Assembly: GCA_029531795.1 (NCBI GenBank) | Contig: JAPEIS010000014.1 | Location: 1,984,001-2,048,000, forward strand | Direction of reading: 5' to 3' | From: Sclerotinia nivalis | Lineage: Eukaryota; Ascomycota; Leotiomycetes; Helotiales; Sclerotiniaceae | DNA: 64,000 nt | Part shown: piece by piece, positions 21,590 to 33,800 of the stretch | How the letters are laid out: the number at the start of each line of letters is the position of its first letter | Position numbering within the stretch: the first letter of the stretch is position 1 | Notes under the pieces: generated by a model | Seen by the model: the letters and a program-made list of their open reading frames with translations, nothing else | What the model was told of the DNA's origin: nothing | Database searches by the model: none | Position numbers and translations under genes: made by a program

Positions 21590-22290
21590 ATATTTGTATT
21601 CTTCAAATTAATCTAAACAAGAATCCTTAAACCATCGAAAATGCTTTTCAATTTGCTTTAGAATTCGATATCGATTTTATAATTATTCAAGAACCTTGGA
21701 TCCTTTCAAACCTTGAGAAAGATTACTCTTCAATTAGATCAATTGTTCATTCTAGCTTTTCCCAATTCCTTCCAAACTATCTTTCGAATTTTCATTTCTG
21801 TATAATAATATATATCTCGAAAGGATTCAAATTGTTAATAGTTCTAGTTTTCAACTTTTTTAAAGATCCAGATATTCAAATTATTGATATCACTTAGGGA
21901 AATCATACAATTCAACTCTTCAATATTTACAACGAAGTTGATCAAGCTAAAGAGAAAGGCTATACAATCGAACGATATTTGTTTAATACTTCTCTTTTTC
22001 ATTATACTATTTTTATAGGGGATTTCAATTCTTATTATTTTTGGTGGGATTCTTTTTCCAACAAAAGCTCAAATACTGATCAATTGGTTGAGTGGTTTGA
22101 AGATTATAATCTCATCCTTTTTAATGAGGTAGGGACCAGTATTTTCTATCAAACGAATATAACAAATCCAAGTGTTCTAGATTTTACTTTAGTTATTGAA
22201 ATGATATCCTTTAATATTATTGATTAACAAGTCCTTTCTAATCTTGGATTAGATCATTTAAGGATTCTATTTGAAGTGAAAAGCATTGGA
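21590..22290 (+). pseudogene. LINE ORF2, endonuclease domain
   Basis: An apurinic-type endonuclease is readable in broken frames: ILQINLNKNP near 21600, IIIQEPWI (catalytic Glu) near 21680, FIGDFNSYYFWWD at about 22010-22050 (GDFN box; HH is YY) and LGLDHLRILFEV at about 22240-22280 (SDH box, Ser to Leu). One internal stop (ITXGNH) fits TGG to TAG. Confidence 0.85.
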
Positions 22291-23960
22291 ATCTGTTCAA
22301 CAAATATCGTTCTATTAGCAAAATTCAATATAAAACAAACAGATTAAAACAAATTCACAAATACCTTCGAATCAAAGCTATCGTTTTCAACTATTTTGAA
22401 TTCTAACGAATACCTCAATATCACTATTTCAAAATCCAATTCTCTTGATTCTCTTTTCGACAAAAACCAACAAAAGCAAATATTGAATAAAGCTACAATA
22501 GAATTCATCCGAATAATCATCAATTCGGCTGAAATCAGTATACCGAGAATCAAATCAATCAAAAAAGCAAAGCTCTAATGATCTCCAAAGCTGAAAATTC
22601 TTCGGAAACGATTCGCAAATGAATATGAAAATGCTAAACGATACTTTGAAAACGATATATTCAAGAAAATCTATCAATCAGTAAGGAATCATTACTTTCA
22701 AGCTATTAAAACAGCAAAAAAGAATTATTGGAACGAATTCCTTGAAAAAGAGAATATTTAGACGATCTTCAAAGCAATGTTCTATACGAAAAATCTTCAA
22801 ATCGAAAGGATTCCGAATATTTGATCCAATTCCTTTCAATTCGAAAACTCCTTCGAAGGGAAATGCTCAATCTTTAGATTTGTTCTATTCCCTTTCCCTC
22901 TAAATATTATAATATCCAAATAGAAAGGATACAAACAATCGAAGAAATGGAATTGGTTTAAATTCATAGAAAATGAACTTTTTAATACTTATTCAACTAA
23001 AATCAAAGGAAAAACTCCGGGTCTAAATGGAATCACCCAGGAGATCATTATTCGAGTTTATAAAGTAATCCCAAAAGCTTTCTTTACTCTTTTCAGCAAT
23101 CTAATTGATTTTGGTTATTATCCTTTTTGTTGGAAATAAACTATTAAAATAATACTCAAGAAACCTTCGAAATCAAATTATACTATTTCAAAAGTATATA
23201 GAGTTATTGTTCTTCTTAATTGTTTAAACAAAATAAATGAGAGAATCCTAGCTCAAAGGTTTAACTATCTAGCCGAAATTACAAATCTATTGTATTATTC
23301 CCAAATAAACGGAAAACAAAAGAAGTCAATTATCGATACAGCAATCTTGTTCATTATCGAAATCGAAAGGAATACAAGAATCAAAAAGAAAACCTTAACT
23401 CTTTTCCTAGATATCAAAGGGATCTTCGATTATATATCCAAAAATCGACTTTTAGATATCTATAAAAACCTCAATCTTTTAATTAGTTTTATTATATGGA
23501 TCTCGTCATTTTTGGAAGAAAGATTACTTAAACTTTCGTTCGATAATCAAATCGAAGTTTTTAAATCGATTAATACTGGAATCCTTCAAGGAAGCCTAAT
23601 CTTATCAATCCTTTTTCTAATCTATATTCGAGATCTCTTTTAATCGAATTTGGTTGAATATCTTTCGTATATTGATAATATAACCTTGATTATTCATTTT
23701 TCAAACTGAAAAAAGAATATTATTTTTTTCGAAAGAATAACAAAACAGATTTATGCTTTTGGTGAGAAAAACGCTATTCAATTCGATTTAGCAAAAACAG
23801 AATTAATACATTTCTCCACTTTCAAATATACAAAAGACATTTCAATCAAGTTCTCAAATTCTGAGATTATATAATCCTTATTATTAGTTAGATAATTAAA
23901 TATATAATTCGATTCTGGTTTCAATTTCAAACAATATATCACAATCCGAACTACTCAAAT
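22291..23960 (+). pseudogene. LINE ORF2, reverse transcriptase domain
   Basis: KTPGLNGITQEII at about 23010 (usual PGxDGI), SKVYRVIVLLNCLNKINERI at about 23190, and LFLDIKGIFDYISKNRL at about 23400 (DI-x-GAFD). Then GILQGSLILSILFLIYI at about 23580 (QGSPLSP) and YIDNITLI at about 23665, the YADD box with the second Asp changed to Asn. Stops after DLF and in the thumb make it inactive. Confidence 0.87.
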
Positions 23961-25480
23961 TAAAGCTTTATTCTATCGAATAATTAGATTAGTTAATACT
24001 AAGAAAGGATTTAATCCCAAAGCTCTAAAACAATTCTATATAATATATATTACTAGTATAACTGATTATAGATCAATCATTTGATAGAAAGATCAAATCC
24101 AATTCAAAAAGATTCTTTAATTACTTCAGAATCTTGTTCTTTGTAAGATTCTAAAAGTCTTCAAAACTTTACCAATAAAACCAATGGAAATGGAAACTGC
24201 TTTGTATTTCTCAGAAATCAAATTAAATACTGGAATCAGATAATATGCTTTTAGATTACTGAAAACCTTATCTTTTTATTTTGTTAATATAATTATATAC
24301 AAACTAATTGTTGAGAAAAAAGACCAAAATTCGATAATAACCCTTTGAAGAAAACTATTTAAATCTATTCAATTTGAAAAGATTACAAATTCAATCGAAA
24401 AGGATTTCGATCCTTTGATATTAGAGAAAATCGATTATTTTTATTTTCTTTCTTGAAAGAGAGATACTCTGTATAAAATCAATATTAATAAAGTATCCAA
24501 GGAAGAAATTGCAATCGCTTACAATCTAATCTTCAAAAATAGAAGCAAAAATATTATTATAATATATACAGATGCTTCGTTAATCTTGGAAAAAATAGAA
24601 ATAGAAATCAAAATCGTTGCTATTTCAACTAATGATTAAGCTTTATATAAAGAAATAATCAATATTAATATAAATCAATTAGTTTACAATAAAGAATTTC
24701 TTAAAATCACTAAAACAATCGAATATACTAATTCTATAACTCAACTAGACAAAAAATTTAAGATCTATTCGGATAATCAGATTGGACTTTATCGATTGAA
24801 AACACTTTCTAATACTCCTGATCAGATTTGCTAAATTAGAACAATCAAAATTACAGAAACTCTTCTTAGAAAAGAAGCAGAAATCTTCTTTAATTGGATT
24901 CCAAGATATATCTCTATTGAAGGAAACGAATTAGCCAATGCTTTGGCAAAAGAAGTTACAAAACAAAGATTATTATCAAACGAAACCAGCTTTGCCTTTT
25001 TAGGAATGGATATCAAAAAAACGAAATCCGAAGAATAGAATATTCTTTTCTATTCATTTAATTCGGTTTATTCGAAAATATACCTTTGAAAGATTAACTC
25101 AAAGATCGGAATTCCAGAAAACACCAAGAGAAGTTCTATTAATACTTTATTTCAACTTAAAATCGATCATGGATATTTCAAATCCTATTTACAACGATTC
25201 GGAATCTCAACAAATGATAATTGTAGATATAAAAAAAGAGAATCTTTTAATCATCTTTTGTTTAATTATTTGTTATACAAATCAACAAGAAGAATATTCA
25301 AAAAAAACAACCCTACCTTTCAATTCACTATGAAATATCTATTTCATATCAAAATAGAAATCATTAAAATCCTCGAATTTATCGAGAAAACAAAAATAGC
25401 TATCAAATCATAGCATCTAATTAGAATACAAGAGAATGCAGAATAAGAAAACGAAGATGAAGAAAATAAACTAGAAGAAA
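23961..25480 (+). pseudogene. LINE ORF2, RNase H domain and C-terminal zinc finger
   Basis: IIIYTDASLI at about 24556-24590, FKIYSDNQIGLYRL at about 24757-24800, and WIPRYISIEGNELANALAKE at about 24894-24955 are the RNase H signature blocks of Tad-clade elements. The C-terminal CCHC-like ending (NCRYKKRESFNHLLFNY at about 25217-25270) follows. About eight stops interrupt the frame. Confidence 0.85.
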
Positions 25481-25824
25481 ATAGTTAATTAGATCAATTT
25501 AATCAATTTGGTCAATTTGGTCAATTTACCTTTCTATATAAGGTAAATCGTTCCAATTTCGAATTATATTATATTTCATTTGTTATTTTCCTTATTATAT
25601 ACAAGAGTATTTGTAAAACGGACTTTATTTCCCAGAATTAGTTTTCACTTCCTCCATTCAAAAATTAGTAGATTGAGGCTACTTCAATCTTCCCAAATTG
25701 TATTAACTACAATCGAATATAATCAGCAATTCTCCATTTGTTACTTGTTAGAAGCCTATAAAGCTCCTAGCCGTCTTAGATAGTCTTAGACTCAGTGTAG
25801 ACGTTAATTTAATCAATTAATCAA
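25481..25824 (+). other. LINE 3' untranslated region
   Basis: A short three-fold repeat TTTGGTCAATTTGGTCAATTT lies near 25505-25530. The 67-codon frame 25580-25783 has no known feature. The element ends in AT-rich sequence just before the second TACCTCTGTTTTT. Confidence 0.6.
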
Positions 25825-26000
25825 TACCTCTGTTTTTACTTTTATACTATAATCGTAAAAGGAAATGAAATAATGATACCAGATCATAATATCGCTAACT
25901 ACAACAATAGCGAATTCTTCGGGGGAGCTGGGCTGGTTAAACAAATGCAGACAGAATGATATTATAGAAATATCGATACAGATAAATAGAAATTATATAG
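25825..26000 (-). other. Gypsy A 5' leader, after the LINE
   Basis: Continues gypsy A after the repeated target site. It aligns with gypsy B 37620-37780 (TTTTATACTATAA, GAATTCTTC..GGGAGC, CTATATAG next to the LTR). No primer site starting TGG was found beside the LTR. Confidence 0.75.
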
Positions 26001-26213
26001 TATCACAAAGACAATAGATAGAATAACAAAAATCACTTTTATTAATAAGATATAATTCGAAGAGCTATATTTCTACAAAAGGAACAATTTCTTAAATACA
26101 TTTATATATAGCGTTAGCTTCGACCGGGGCTAGCCTACACTTATCCGAGGTCCGACTCCTGTGGGTCGGAACCCGAGCGGTCTCTGTATACTATATACAG
26201 GGACCCCGTGACA
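26001..26213 (-). repeat. Gypsy A, 5' LTR (213 bp)
   Basis: Starts TATCAC, ends CCCCGTGACA, with GACCGGGGCTAGCCTACAC and GTCGGAACCCGAGCGG inside. The next five bases are CTAAA, the target duplication shared with 11345-11349. Confidence 0.94.
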
Positions 26214-26363
26214 CTAAAGATCTATTATGTTTTTGATAGAAATAGCAAAATTTGCTGAGTTTACGAAATTCTTTTTCGGTATATTCGTTATGATTAGTAC
26301 GTTTCAAGATATTATAGAGTTTTTTTATAGAAGGGTAAATATGACGATGGTCTTAATTCAAGG
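26214..26363 (-). mobile_element. Copia element D, 5' part (pre-integrase zinc region)
   Basis: The minus strand reads EYTEKEFRKLSKFCYFYQKH then NRSL up to the gypsy A junction. This matches the copia GAG-pre-integrase region (copia-2: IIERLNKFCKHYQLHSKSPG). Removing gypsy A and one CTAAA rejoins it in frame to the integrase piece at 11349. Only about 150 bp remain before gypsy E sequence begins. Confidence 0.75.
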
Positions 26364-26563
26364 TATAATAGAATGAATCAATTAATCTATACTAGAGAAT
26401 AATAAACTATCGTACAAAAGATAATGAAGTTGAGCCTTTTATAGTCCTCTCGAAGGGGATCAAAATCTAAGCGAATATAGGGTGAAATAAATAATCCCTT
26501 TGAAAGGGATCAAAGAACAAAATAAAGAATGGTTTAGGATATTAATATAGGATCATTATATTA
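26364..26563 (-). repeat. Probable 3' LTR of gypsy E
   Basis: Between copia D and gypsy E coding sequence. Its right edge TATATTA abuts CCCCCTCTTCAAAG, which on the minus strand is a polypurine tract like that next to the G-family LTRs (50225, 56661). A near-perfect repeat CGAAGGGGATCAAA / GAAAGGGATCAAAG lies inside. The left edge is a guess; no second copy lies in the window. Confidence 0.45.
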
Positions 26564-28401
26564 CCCCCTCTTCAAAGAAAATTGATTTGTCTTTAAATCT
26601 TCCTTTTAATTTTTCGTATTGGATATCTGGGAGTTCTTCCTGTGGGGAGAGTAGTGGATAGTGGTTTCCTTTTGTTTTGAGGCTATTGGTGTGTTAAACC
26701 ATGTTTAAGGGTGAAATCGTAGTAGCTTTTCGGGACGAACTGAATAAACTATTCAGGAAATTCATAAGAAAATAAATATTTTTTGATAAGTTGAATCTAT
26801 TTTGTATATACAACTATAGTATATTGAATAAAATAGAGGTAAAGAAGAAGAAGAACGAAATAAAAAATTAAAACAAACAAATAAACGATAGAAAGAGCAA
26901 AAACAACAAATAATTTTTTCGAATGAATTATAAATTGGTTGCAATTTCGTTTTCGAAAGGAAGGAGAACGGATAAATAATTCTGTTTAGTTATTCTATTT
27001 ATAGATTTATCATTTGCAAATTCGTTATAATCGTCGTCATTATTCTCCCAAGCTTTTATTCATTCAGGGAGGTGATTAGGGGGCTCTATAATTTCGGGAT
27101 TTTGAGTATGAAACTTTTGTATTTTGTACAGAGCGTATATGATATTGGAATAATAATATTATACAGAGTCGTTGTTGTATTTTATTCATTTTATTTTATA
27201 TCGAATTTGTCTATAGAGGAATTTCGAAACTAGGATTTGTTATACTTCGAATTCTGTATCTATAGTAATTACAATAAAAGGAAAAGGTTTATTATACTAT
27301 TCGGGAATAAGGTTTTCTATAGCTTTTCGTAATTTATTGAGAGAGAAGATTTTATATATATTTATATTTTCAGGAAAATCCAATCGATATAAATAATCTA
27401 TTTTTTCGAGAATATAGTATGGTTTTGTTATTTGTAGATCGAGTTTGTGGTTAGATCATTTTGTAGTGAAGTTTCTAATGGTAATGTATACTTCATTTTC
27501 TATCTGGAAATCGATCGATTTTCGATGATGATTGATATCTTTTATTTTCTTTTGTTGTGTTTTGGAAAGGATATTTTTGATTATCTTTCAAGTTTTATAT
27601 ATACATTTAAAGAAATCTTGTGTATCTGTATAGTTTAGTTTCTCTGTTATTGTATAAGGGGTATTGGAAAAGGGTTTATTCTAATCGAAAGAAGTGGTTG
27701 GGGAATATCCGTTTTGCAATTCGAAGAGGGATATTCCTAAATTTTTGTGAGGTATAATGAGTTGTATATAATTCATTATATATAAGAGTTCCAATCAATT
27801 ATTTTGATAATAATTGATATAGGGTTGGAGATGTTGGTTTAGGTATTGATTTATAATTTCGGTTTATTTATTTGTTTAAGGATGATAGGTTATAGATAGT
27901 TTTAGTTTGATGTTTAGGATTTGTATAAATTCGTTCCAAAAGCTAGATATGAATTGTGGATTTTTATTGGATATGATAATAGTTGGGGTACCTTTCTAAT
28001 AGTAGATATGATTCAGATATATTAAAATCATTTCCCGGGTAATTGTGGTATAATAGCAAGGAATGTATATTGATTGTTTCGATAATCTATTGATAATTAT
28101 AAAAACATTATAGTATCTATATTTGTTTTTTGGAAATAATTTGAAATCTATTGATATATTTGCTTAAGGTCTGACAGGGATAGGCAACAAATGCAAAAAA
28201 CCAGATATTCGATTTTTTGGAATATAATAATTGTGATAAATGATATAATTATCGATATATTGATTGATATAATCAATCATTCCTTTTCAAAAGTATTGTT
28301 TTTTTATGATCAACTTCGTTTTAGTTTTACTAAAGTGAACTGAAAAGATCTGGGTATAGGTTTTTTTTATAAAACTAGTACGAAGGTTATTTGTATCGGA
28401 G
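26564..28401 (-). mobile_element. Ty3/gypsy element E, integrase region (degraded)
   Basis: On the minus strand, around 28330-27770, broken frames read KTKTKLIIKKQYF (zinc-binding start), KNRISGFLHLLPIPVRP and INRLSKQSIYIPCYYTITRE (core). GTPTIIISNKNPQFISSFW follows (second Asp changed to Asn: ISNKNPQF for VSDRGPQF), then IKLKLSITYHP and NYYQNN. The C-terminal region follows to 26564. The peptide pattern differs from the G/H and I families, so E is a separate lineage. Gag to RNase H are missing. Confidence 0.72.
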
Positions 28402-28535
28402 TAAACACGACGGAAACGGATACAAAATGATAAATTGAAATTGCGCATTTTTTATTAAACTAGATTGAATTGGAATAATTATATAGACCCTTTTGAAGTC
28501 ACATTACCTGCCTCTTTTTTGGTATGATATCTAAA
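28402..28535 (-). repeat. 134-bp segment shared, inverted, with the gypsy F leader
   Basis: The complement of this segment matches 40573-40707. It has the same order of blocks (TTAGATATC, GAGGCAGGTAA.GTGAC, AAAAATGCG.AATTTCAATTTA, TTTTGTAT.CG) and ends sharply at GTGTTTA. It is either an LTR end or a leader of the F family; here it borders integrase sequence of gypsy E. Confidence 0.7.
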
Positions 28536-28989
28536 CCGGAACTGAAACAATATACGTTTTCGTATGCCTTTTTTATTCAGAGATTTTCTGAAGCTATATA
28601 TATGTTGTCTTTTTGCTAAATGAATTAGAAGCCTTTTTGTGAAATGATATTTCCTTAGTTCTTAATCTAATATACTATTTTTACTTTTCTAACTAATGAA
28701 AAAGAAGAAATAGATTATATTAAATTAATATTGTTTTCGGTTTATACTATTTTGCTATAAATATAAAAAGATCTTAAAACAATTTAATGTTTAAAATCTT
28801 TTATAAATTGAATTGAAAATAAAGTTTAGATTTGATTGAAGAAAACGATCGAAAGTCTGAAAGGAAAACTATAAGATTGTTTGTTGAAAATGGTCTAGTC
28901 AGGAATGAGTTTATTAAGGTTTCCTAGATTCAAAAGAATTATTGTATTGATAATCCTTTTATTTTTAGTCTTTTTGGAAATTATAATTG
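28536..28989. other. Unassigned AT-rich sequence
   Basis: Weak similarity to the sequence before the F leader (AAAAAGGCTTCTAATTC on the minus strand), otherwise no coding or repeat signal that I can name. Confidence 0.4.
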
Positions 28990-28991
28990 TA

Positions 28992-29510
28992 AGAGTTCTG
29001 GAATCTACTCACCGCACACCATTCGGATTCGTGACAGAATCCCTGCAAAAACCATATTTTCTCATATAAAATTAAATATCAAATAACTTTTTCATTATCT
29101 AATAGAATCAATCGAAATTTTAGAATATAATAATTAACTATATAAAGATTTCAGAAAATTATACATTTTATTTTTAATAATTTTTGATTGAGAATCACAA
29201 GTATTTAAAGTTGGAAATTTTCAAAATTTTCATTGTGTAATGTTTTTTTCATATTTTCCCCATATAAAATAAGCGATTTTTTTGAACTTTTTCATTTCTT
29301 TGATTTCGAATATATATAACTTTAAAACAAAAATTAATAAAAATATTTTGTTCAATTTTTAATAAATCTTAATTAATTATCTTTTTATAAATATAGAATT
29401 TAATAAATTATCTTAATATTTCATATATATAATAAAGATCTAAAAAGGTGAAAAACCGTCATTTTTGGTGTGATTTCGCTTAGTGTGCGGTGAGTCCGGT
29501 CCAGAACTCT
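28992..29510. mobile_element. Non-autonomous terminal-inverted-repeat element (MITE-like, 519 bp)
   Basis: The left end AGAGTTCTGGA, four unmatched bases, then ACTCACCGCACAC is mirrored at the right end, giving 28-bp inverted repeats with 24 matches. TA dinucleotides lie at both outer edges (28990-28991, 29511-29512), as for Tc1/mariner elements. No transposase frame is present. The palindromy extends four bases past the TAs (ATTG/CAAT), so the exact edge is uncertain. The right flank is gypsy B RT sequence; the left flank is not. Confidence 0.7.
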
Positions 29511-29512
29511 TA

Positions 29513-30466
29513 CAATCCGGCTTTCTATAAAACGTCTAATACCTTTTGTATATGCTTTATATATTTAGAACAGATTTTACTATAAATCAGAATATCATCT
29601 AGATAAACAATACAGAATATATCCAAGTATTCTTTCAAAATATCGTTGATAAATTGTTGGAATATTGTTAGAGCTCCAATCAGCCCGAACAGTATAACCA
29701 AGGTTTCGAACAAGCCGAATCGGGTACAGAATACAATCAAATATTTTTGTCCTTCTTTAATTCGGATATTATTAAAAATCGAAATAATATCTATTTTCGT
29801 AAAATACATTATCCCTTTCAAATTATTCAAGGACTTTTTAATTAAAAACAACAAATATCAATCTTTTATAGATAAATTATTTAATATACAATAATCTACA
29901 CAGAATCAAAAATCACCATCGGGTTTTTTAACAAATAAAACAAACGAAATAGAAACAAAGGAATTTAATCGAATAAATTCTTTTGCTAAGTTTTCCTTTA
30001 ATCATTTTTACAAAGCTTTCAATTCGTTCCGAAATATTGAATATAGAATTCCAAACGATAGTTTAATTTTATTTTACAATTGGATATTATAATCGTATAA
30101 ACAATATAAAAATAGTTTATCAATATTATATAAAGAAAATATATCGATTTACAAACGGAATTCAATAGATAGATCTTCGAGAACAAAATCTTCTTTTTCT
30201 TTCAAAATTCAATCTATCAAATCGATACTAATTTGAAACATTTTATAATTTCGACAAATATATATCGAATAAACTCGGATTGAAATATTTGTTATATCTC
30301 TTTTCTTTAATACTTCAAAACAAGATAATAGATAAATAGGATAGACTTTGATAAGGATATCGGATAAAGCTTGAATATTCAATAATTACATAAATATATT
30401 ACAGGACTTTTGGCAGAACTTGTTATCGAAGCGAAAGATATTGAATACGAATCCGATATAAGGATC
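29513..30466 (-). pseudogene. Gypsy B reverse transcriptase region
   Basis: The minus-strand frame 29854-29525 holds [35 protein letters not shown] and an intact YLDDILIYS box. It is a sister of gypsy A 14451-14100. The segment to 30466 matches gypsy A 14460-15030 (pre-RT). The element is cut on the left at the MITE, so RNase H, integrase and the 3' LTR are missing. Confidence 0.8.
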
Positions 30467-30470
30467 GTAC

Positions 30471-30758
30471 TGTGAAAGAGGTAGGTCGAGATACGTGCGT
30501 CCTGATAGCACGCTGTAAGGGGGAATAGGATACGAATTGATTAGACTACATTGTATAAACTTCGAATAGTAGAATTAATGTAAATAACAATGGGTTGGGG
30601 GTTGTATACAGTGGGTATGCAAAAAGATTAGTGAAAACGATTGATTATTCTAGAAGGGAAGGCAAAGTCTTCTTTTTATATTTAATTACGAAGGATTATG
30701 TGATCTAATGTTTATGAATTAGTTATATATATGGTCCTAGCAATCCAATTTTCTTATA
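30471..30758 (-). repeat. Element C, 3' LTR (288 bp)
   Basis: Starts TGTGAAAGAGGTAGG and ends TTTTCTTATA (from CACA). Its partner 35752-36039 has exactly the same length and differs only by transitions. The preceding GTAC (30467-30470) is repeated at 36040-36043. Confidence 0.93.
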
Positions 30759-30773
30759 TTTTTCTCCTTCTGG
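30759..30773 (-). promoter_or_regulatory. Element C polypurine tract
   Basis: On the minus strand AGAAGGAGAAAAA runs directly into the 3' LTR. This is the usual plus-strand primer position and fixes the element's orientation together with the primer-binding site. Confidence 0.75.
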
Positions 30774-30896
30774 AAATATGTGGTTTATTCTAGTCAAAAA
30801 CCTATTTGCGATGTAGAAAATAGATCAGGATATTAAGGAAAGAGGTTATTGAGTACTTTTTAAGATCGTTTTAAAAAGTCAATATTGTCTATAAAT

Positions 30897-33800
30897 TCAA
30901 GAGATCAAATCTGCGGGATGGGTGGGTCTTTCAAAATCGATACTAATCTTTTGAGCCGGAGGAGTATTTCCTGTGGCAGTTGTCTTTGGGTGTTTGGTAG
31001 TAGGTTTCGTTTTAGGTTTTTTTTGAGCGTTTTGAAGACAGTTTGAATGTCGGATTGATGGTATTGGTCCTTTGGATCCTTGATTCGTTTTTGAAGAGGG
31101 GTCCTTTCTTTTCCGGATCGATTTCTTTGGATTCTTTTGCAATCCAGTTGATTGTATGGATGATTTTCGAGCTGATTCTCGATCAGAATCGGGTGTCTTA
31201 TTTTGATCTTCCGAAGGTCCAGTAGTGGGTTTTTCTATTCTTTTTCCTTTTGATCTTTTTGGAGTGTGAAGGGCTGTTTTGGTTGCGAGTTCAGTATTAG
31301 CTAAGTTGACAATTTCCTATTCAGGAGTAATGTTATTTTTTGGGAATTCTTGGTGTTCGAAGTCTTTGTCCTGAAGAGCTTCCAATCGCTTTTTGGTGGT
31401 CTTGTAGTTTGCGAATAGGGATTGGTCTCTTTATTGCTTTTCTTCTTAGACAAATGTACCAATCAGGGGTACCAAGATTTTTATTATCTGATTAATCTAT
31501 TCCTGATATCATCTTCGGAATTCGTTATCGTTGAGTTCGAGTAATATGCTTGTATGCTGTTTGACAACAGTGGAGCTTTACGACAATGATTTTAAGAGGG
31601 TTATAGAGATGGGTTTAGGTGGTGCAAAGTTAACATTAAGGATAGAAGGGTGAGGAATATAAAGACTCTCTCTATTGAGCTCGTTCAATTCAAGAGGAAC
31701 AGTTTGATTCTGGAGGGAATGCCGGAGACTTTCGTAGGAGTTACCATTCTCCATTTCTTGATCATCAGGGGCGACAGCGAGATATAATATTGGTATCAAG
31801 GTAGATCTGTAGGTCTCCGAAGAACCATTGAATCGAAGAATGGTATTAGGTTGAAGTATAATTGTACGAGAATTAGTCTTAGCCAAATCTCTCCAGTAGA
31901 AATCATTATTGTGTTTAGCTTTCTGGAATGCATCTTTTCGTGTTGCTTAGTCAAGATTATACCAAGATTGATGAGAAAAAGAATGTTTCTTCAGGAGGTT
32001 TCGAATCAATTTGTAGTTCTTATCGAAAATGCTCGGAATGAGAATTTGGTGTTTTCTGTGGATATCCTCGATTGATTCTCCCAGCTAAAGCAAATCAATT
32101 ATGATGGTAATCCTTTTGAAGGCCTCTGATATATGTTTCTTGGAAGTTAGATTGAAAAGGTCAGAAAATGAATAGTAACGGGTAAGCTTTCGGTTGTAAT
32201 TAGGAAATCGTAATACCGGCAAAGGAACGAGGACAAAGCGGAACTCATAGTTTTTTCGAGTGTGAATAGTAGTTCGTTATAAGAATAAGTTGTTTCTAAA
32301 AAGGAGTTGAATAAGAGAAAAATAACAATTTGGAAATGGATTTTTTTTAAGGATCTTACGGAAATGCTATTCGTAGGTAGCAAAAACATTATTGCAGAGA
32401 AGGGATATATCAGGGAAATCTTTGAGCTCGAAGATCTATTAGAATTCCGGAATTTGTAAGACAGAATCCTTTCGGAAGGTGTTTTTTGCTAAAGGTATCT
32501 TTTGGTGGAGGTCCGATTTGAGGGACTCGATTATATTGGAAGAGTAGGTATTTTCTCTTGGGCCAAAACGATGAGGACCGAGAGTTTGTTTCGATCGCTC
32601 TTGTGCTAGAGATAGATGAGGGCGAAATCAAGGGTAAAACTCTTCAATCAATCTCATCTCATCGATATGTTCTCGATTCTTAGCTACAGTAGCCAATCGA
32701 TTCCATAATTCCTTAACCGAAATGTACTTTGTTTTCAAATCCAGGAGTTTTGCTAATGCACACAAGTAATACATGCAAGAAGTATTGGCAACAATACTTT
32801 CACCCAGTGATGCAATAACCTTCCACCCTACTTGATTGGCAATATAACCATCGTCTACCAACGAATACCATTCCCCATCAAATTGGAAACCAGAACTACA
32901 GATACAGCTTTTCAAGTCCCAGGAAGAATTTAAAACGATCTTAAAATTATCGGAATCCATAGAATTGTTCTCTTCCGAAACAAACTCCTGGCCATAATCA
33001 ATTGTACAACAGCAAGGAACATATTTGTCTAAAATTGACGGATATAAAAAAATATTTTTCGAAAGATCGAACTGATAATTTCGCTTCTACCACTTATCGA
33101 TATTTACAACAGCAAGTTTCGAAATCGACACAATAACCTAAAAATGAAGAAACCAACACATACAAATAAAAATTGAAGAAACCATTACATCCAACCTTTC
33201 TTCATTATCCAACTCAACTTCGTCCTCGCTGAACACTGAAATAACAATTGTTACATCCATTTCACAAATAAACTTATCGCCTTGCTTGACATTAAAAGGA
33301 ATTTCATTTTCTTTACATTCTCTTAAGAACCCAAAACGATCGAAAGTGAGCCTACAATTCTTAAAAACAGAGTCTTGACCAAAATCAAAAGGAAAAGAAA
33401 TCTAGTCCTTCTTACTCTTCGTATCGGCTCTTGTAATGAATCCATACATAAAACGGAAATCTATAGAACAATACTTTTTTACTCCTTTGCCTCTCTTTCG
33501 GCAAAAACAACTAACCATAATTCCATTCAGGAACTTAACAAGAACCTAAGGGCTAAAACAGAAGGTACAATAGACAATATCCGTTCTTATTGATACACCT
33601 TTCAAAATCGAATCCTCCGACCATAATCGCACAAGAGCTTTTCCGAGGACAGAGATCCAGATTCTTTCGAAGTTTTTGAAACCCTTTCTAGCTCTATTGC
33701 AACACTGTTCGACAAACTGGATCGCTTCATTGTTCTTGACTAAATAGCCAACTTTGAAAAGACCAACTGCTTCATAAAGGTTCTGACCTTCGATTCGATC

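Larger units (their letters stand above)
16597..25824 (+). mobile_element. Tad-like non-LTR retrotransposon (LINE), interrupted by copia-1
   Basis: The element has a gag-like ORF1, then ORF2 with endonuclease, reverse transcriptase and RNase H. It is inserted in the leader of gypsy A with a 13-bp duplication. Net length without copia-1 is about 5.9 kb. It seems full-length at the 5' end because about 180 bp of leader precede ORF1. The 3' end is AT-rich (TTTAATCAATTAATCAA), without a clear poly(A). Many in-frame stops show that it is inactive. Confidence 0.88.
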
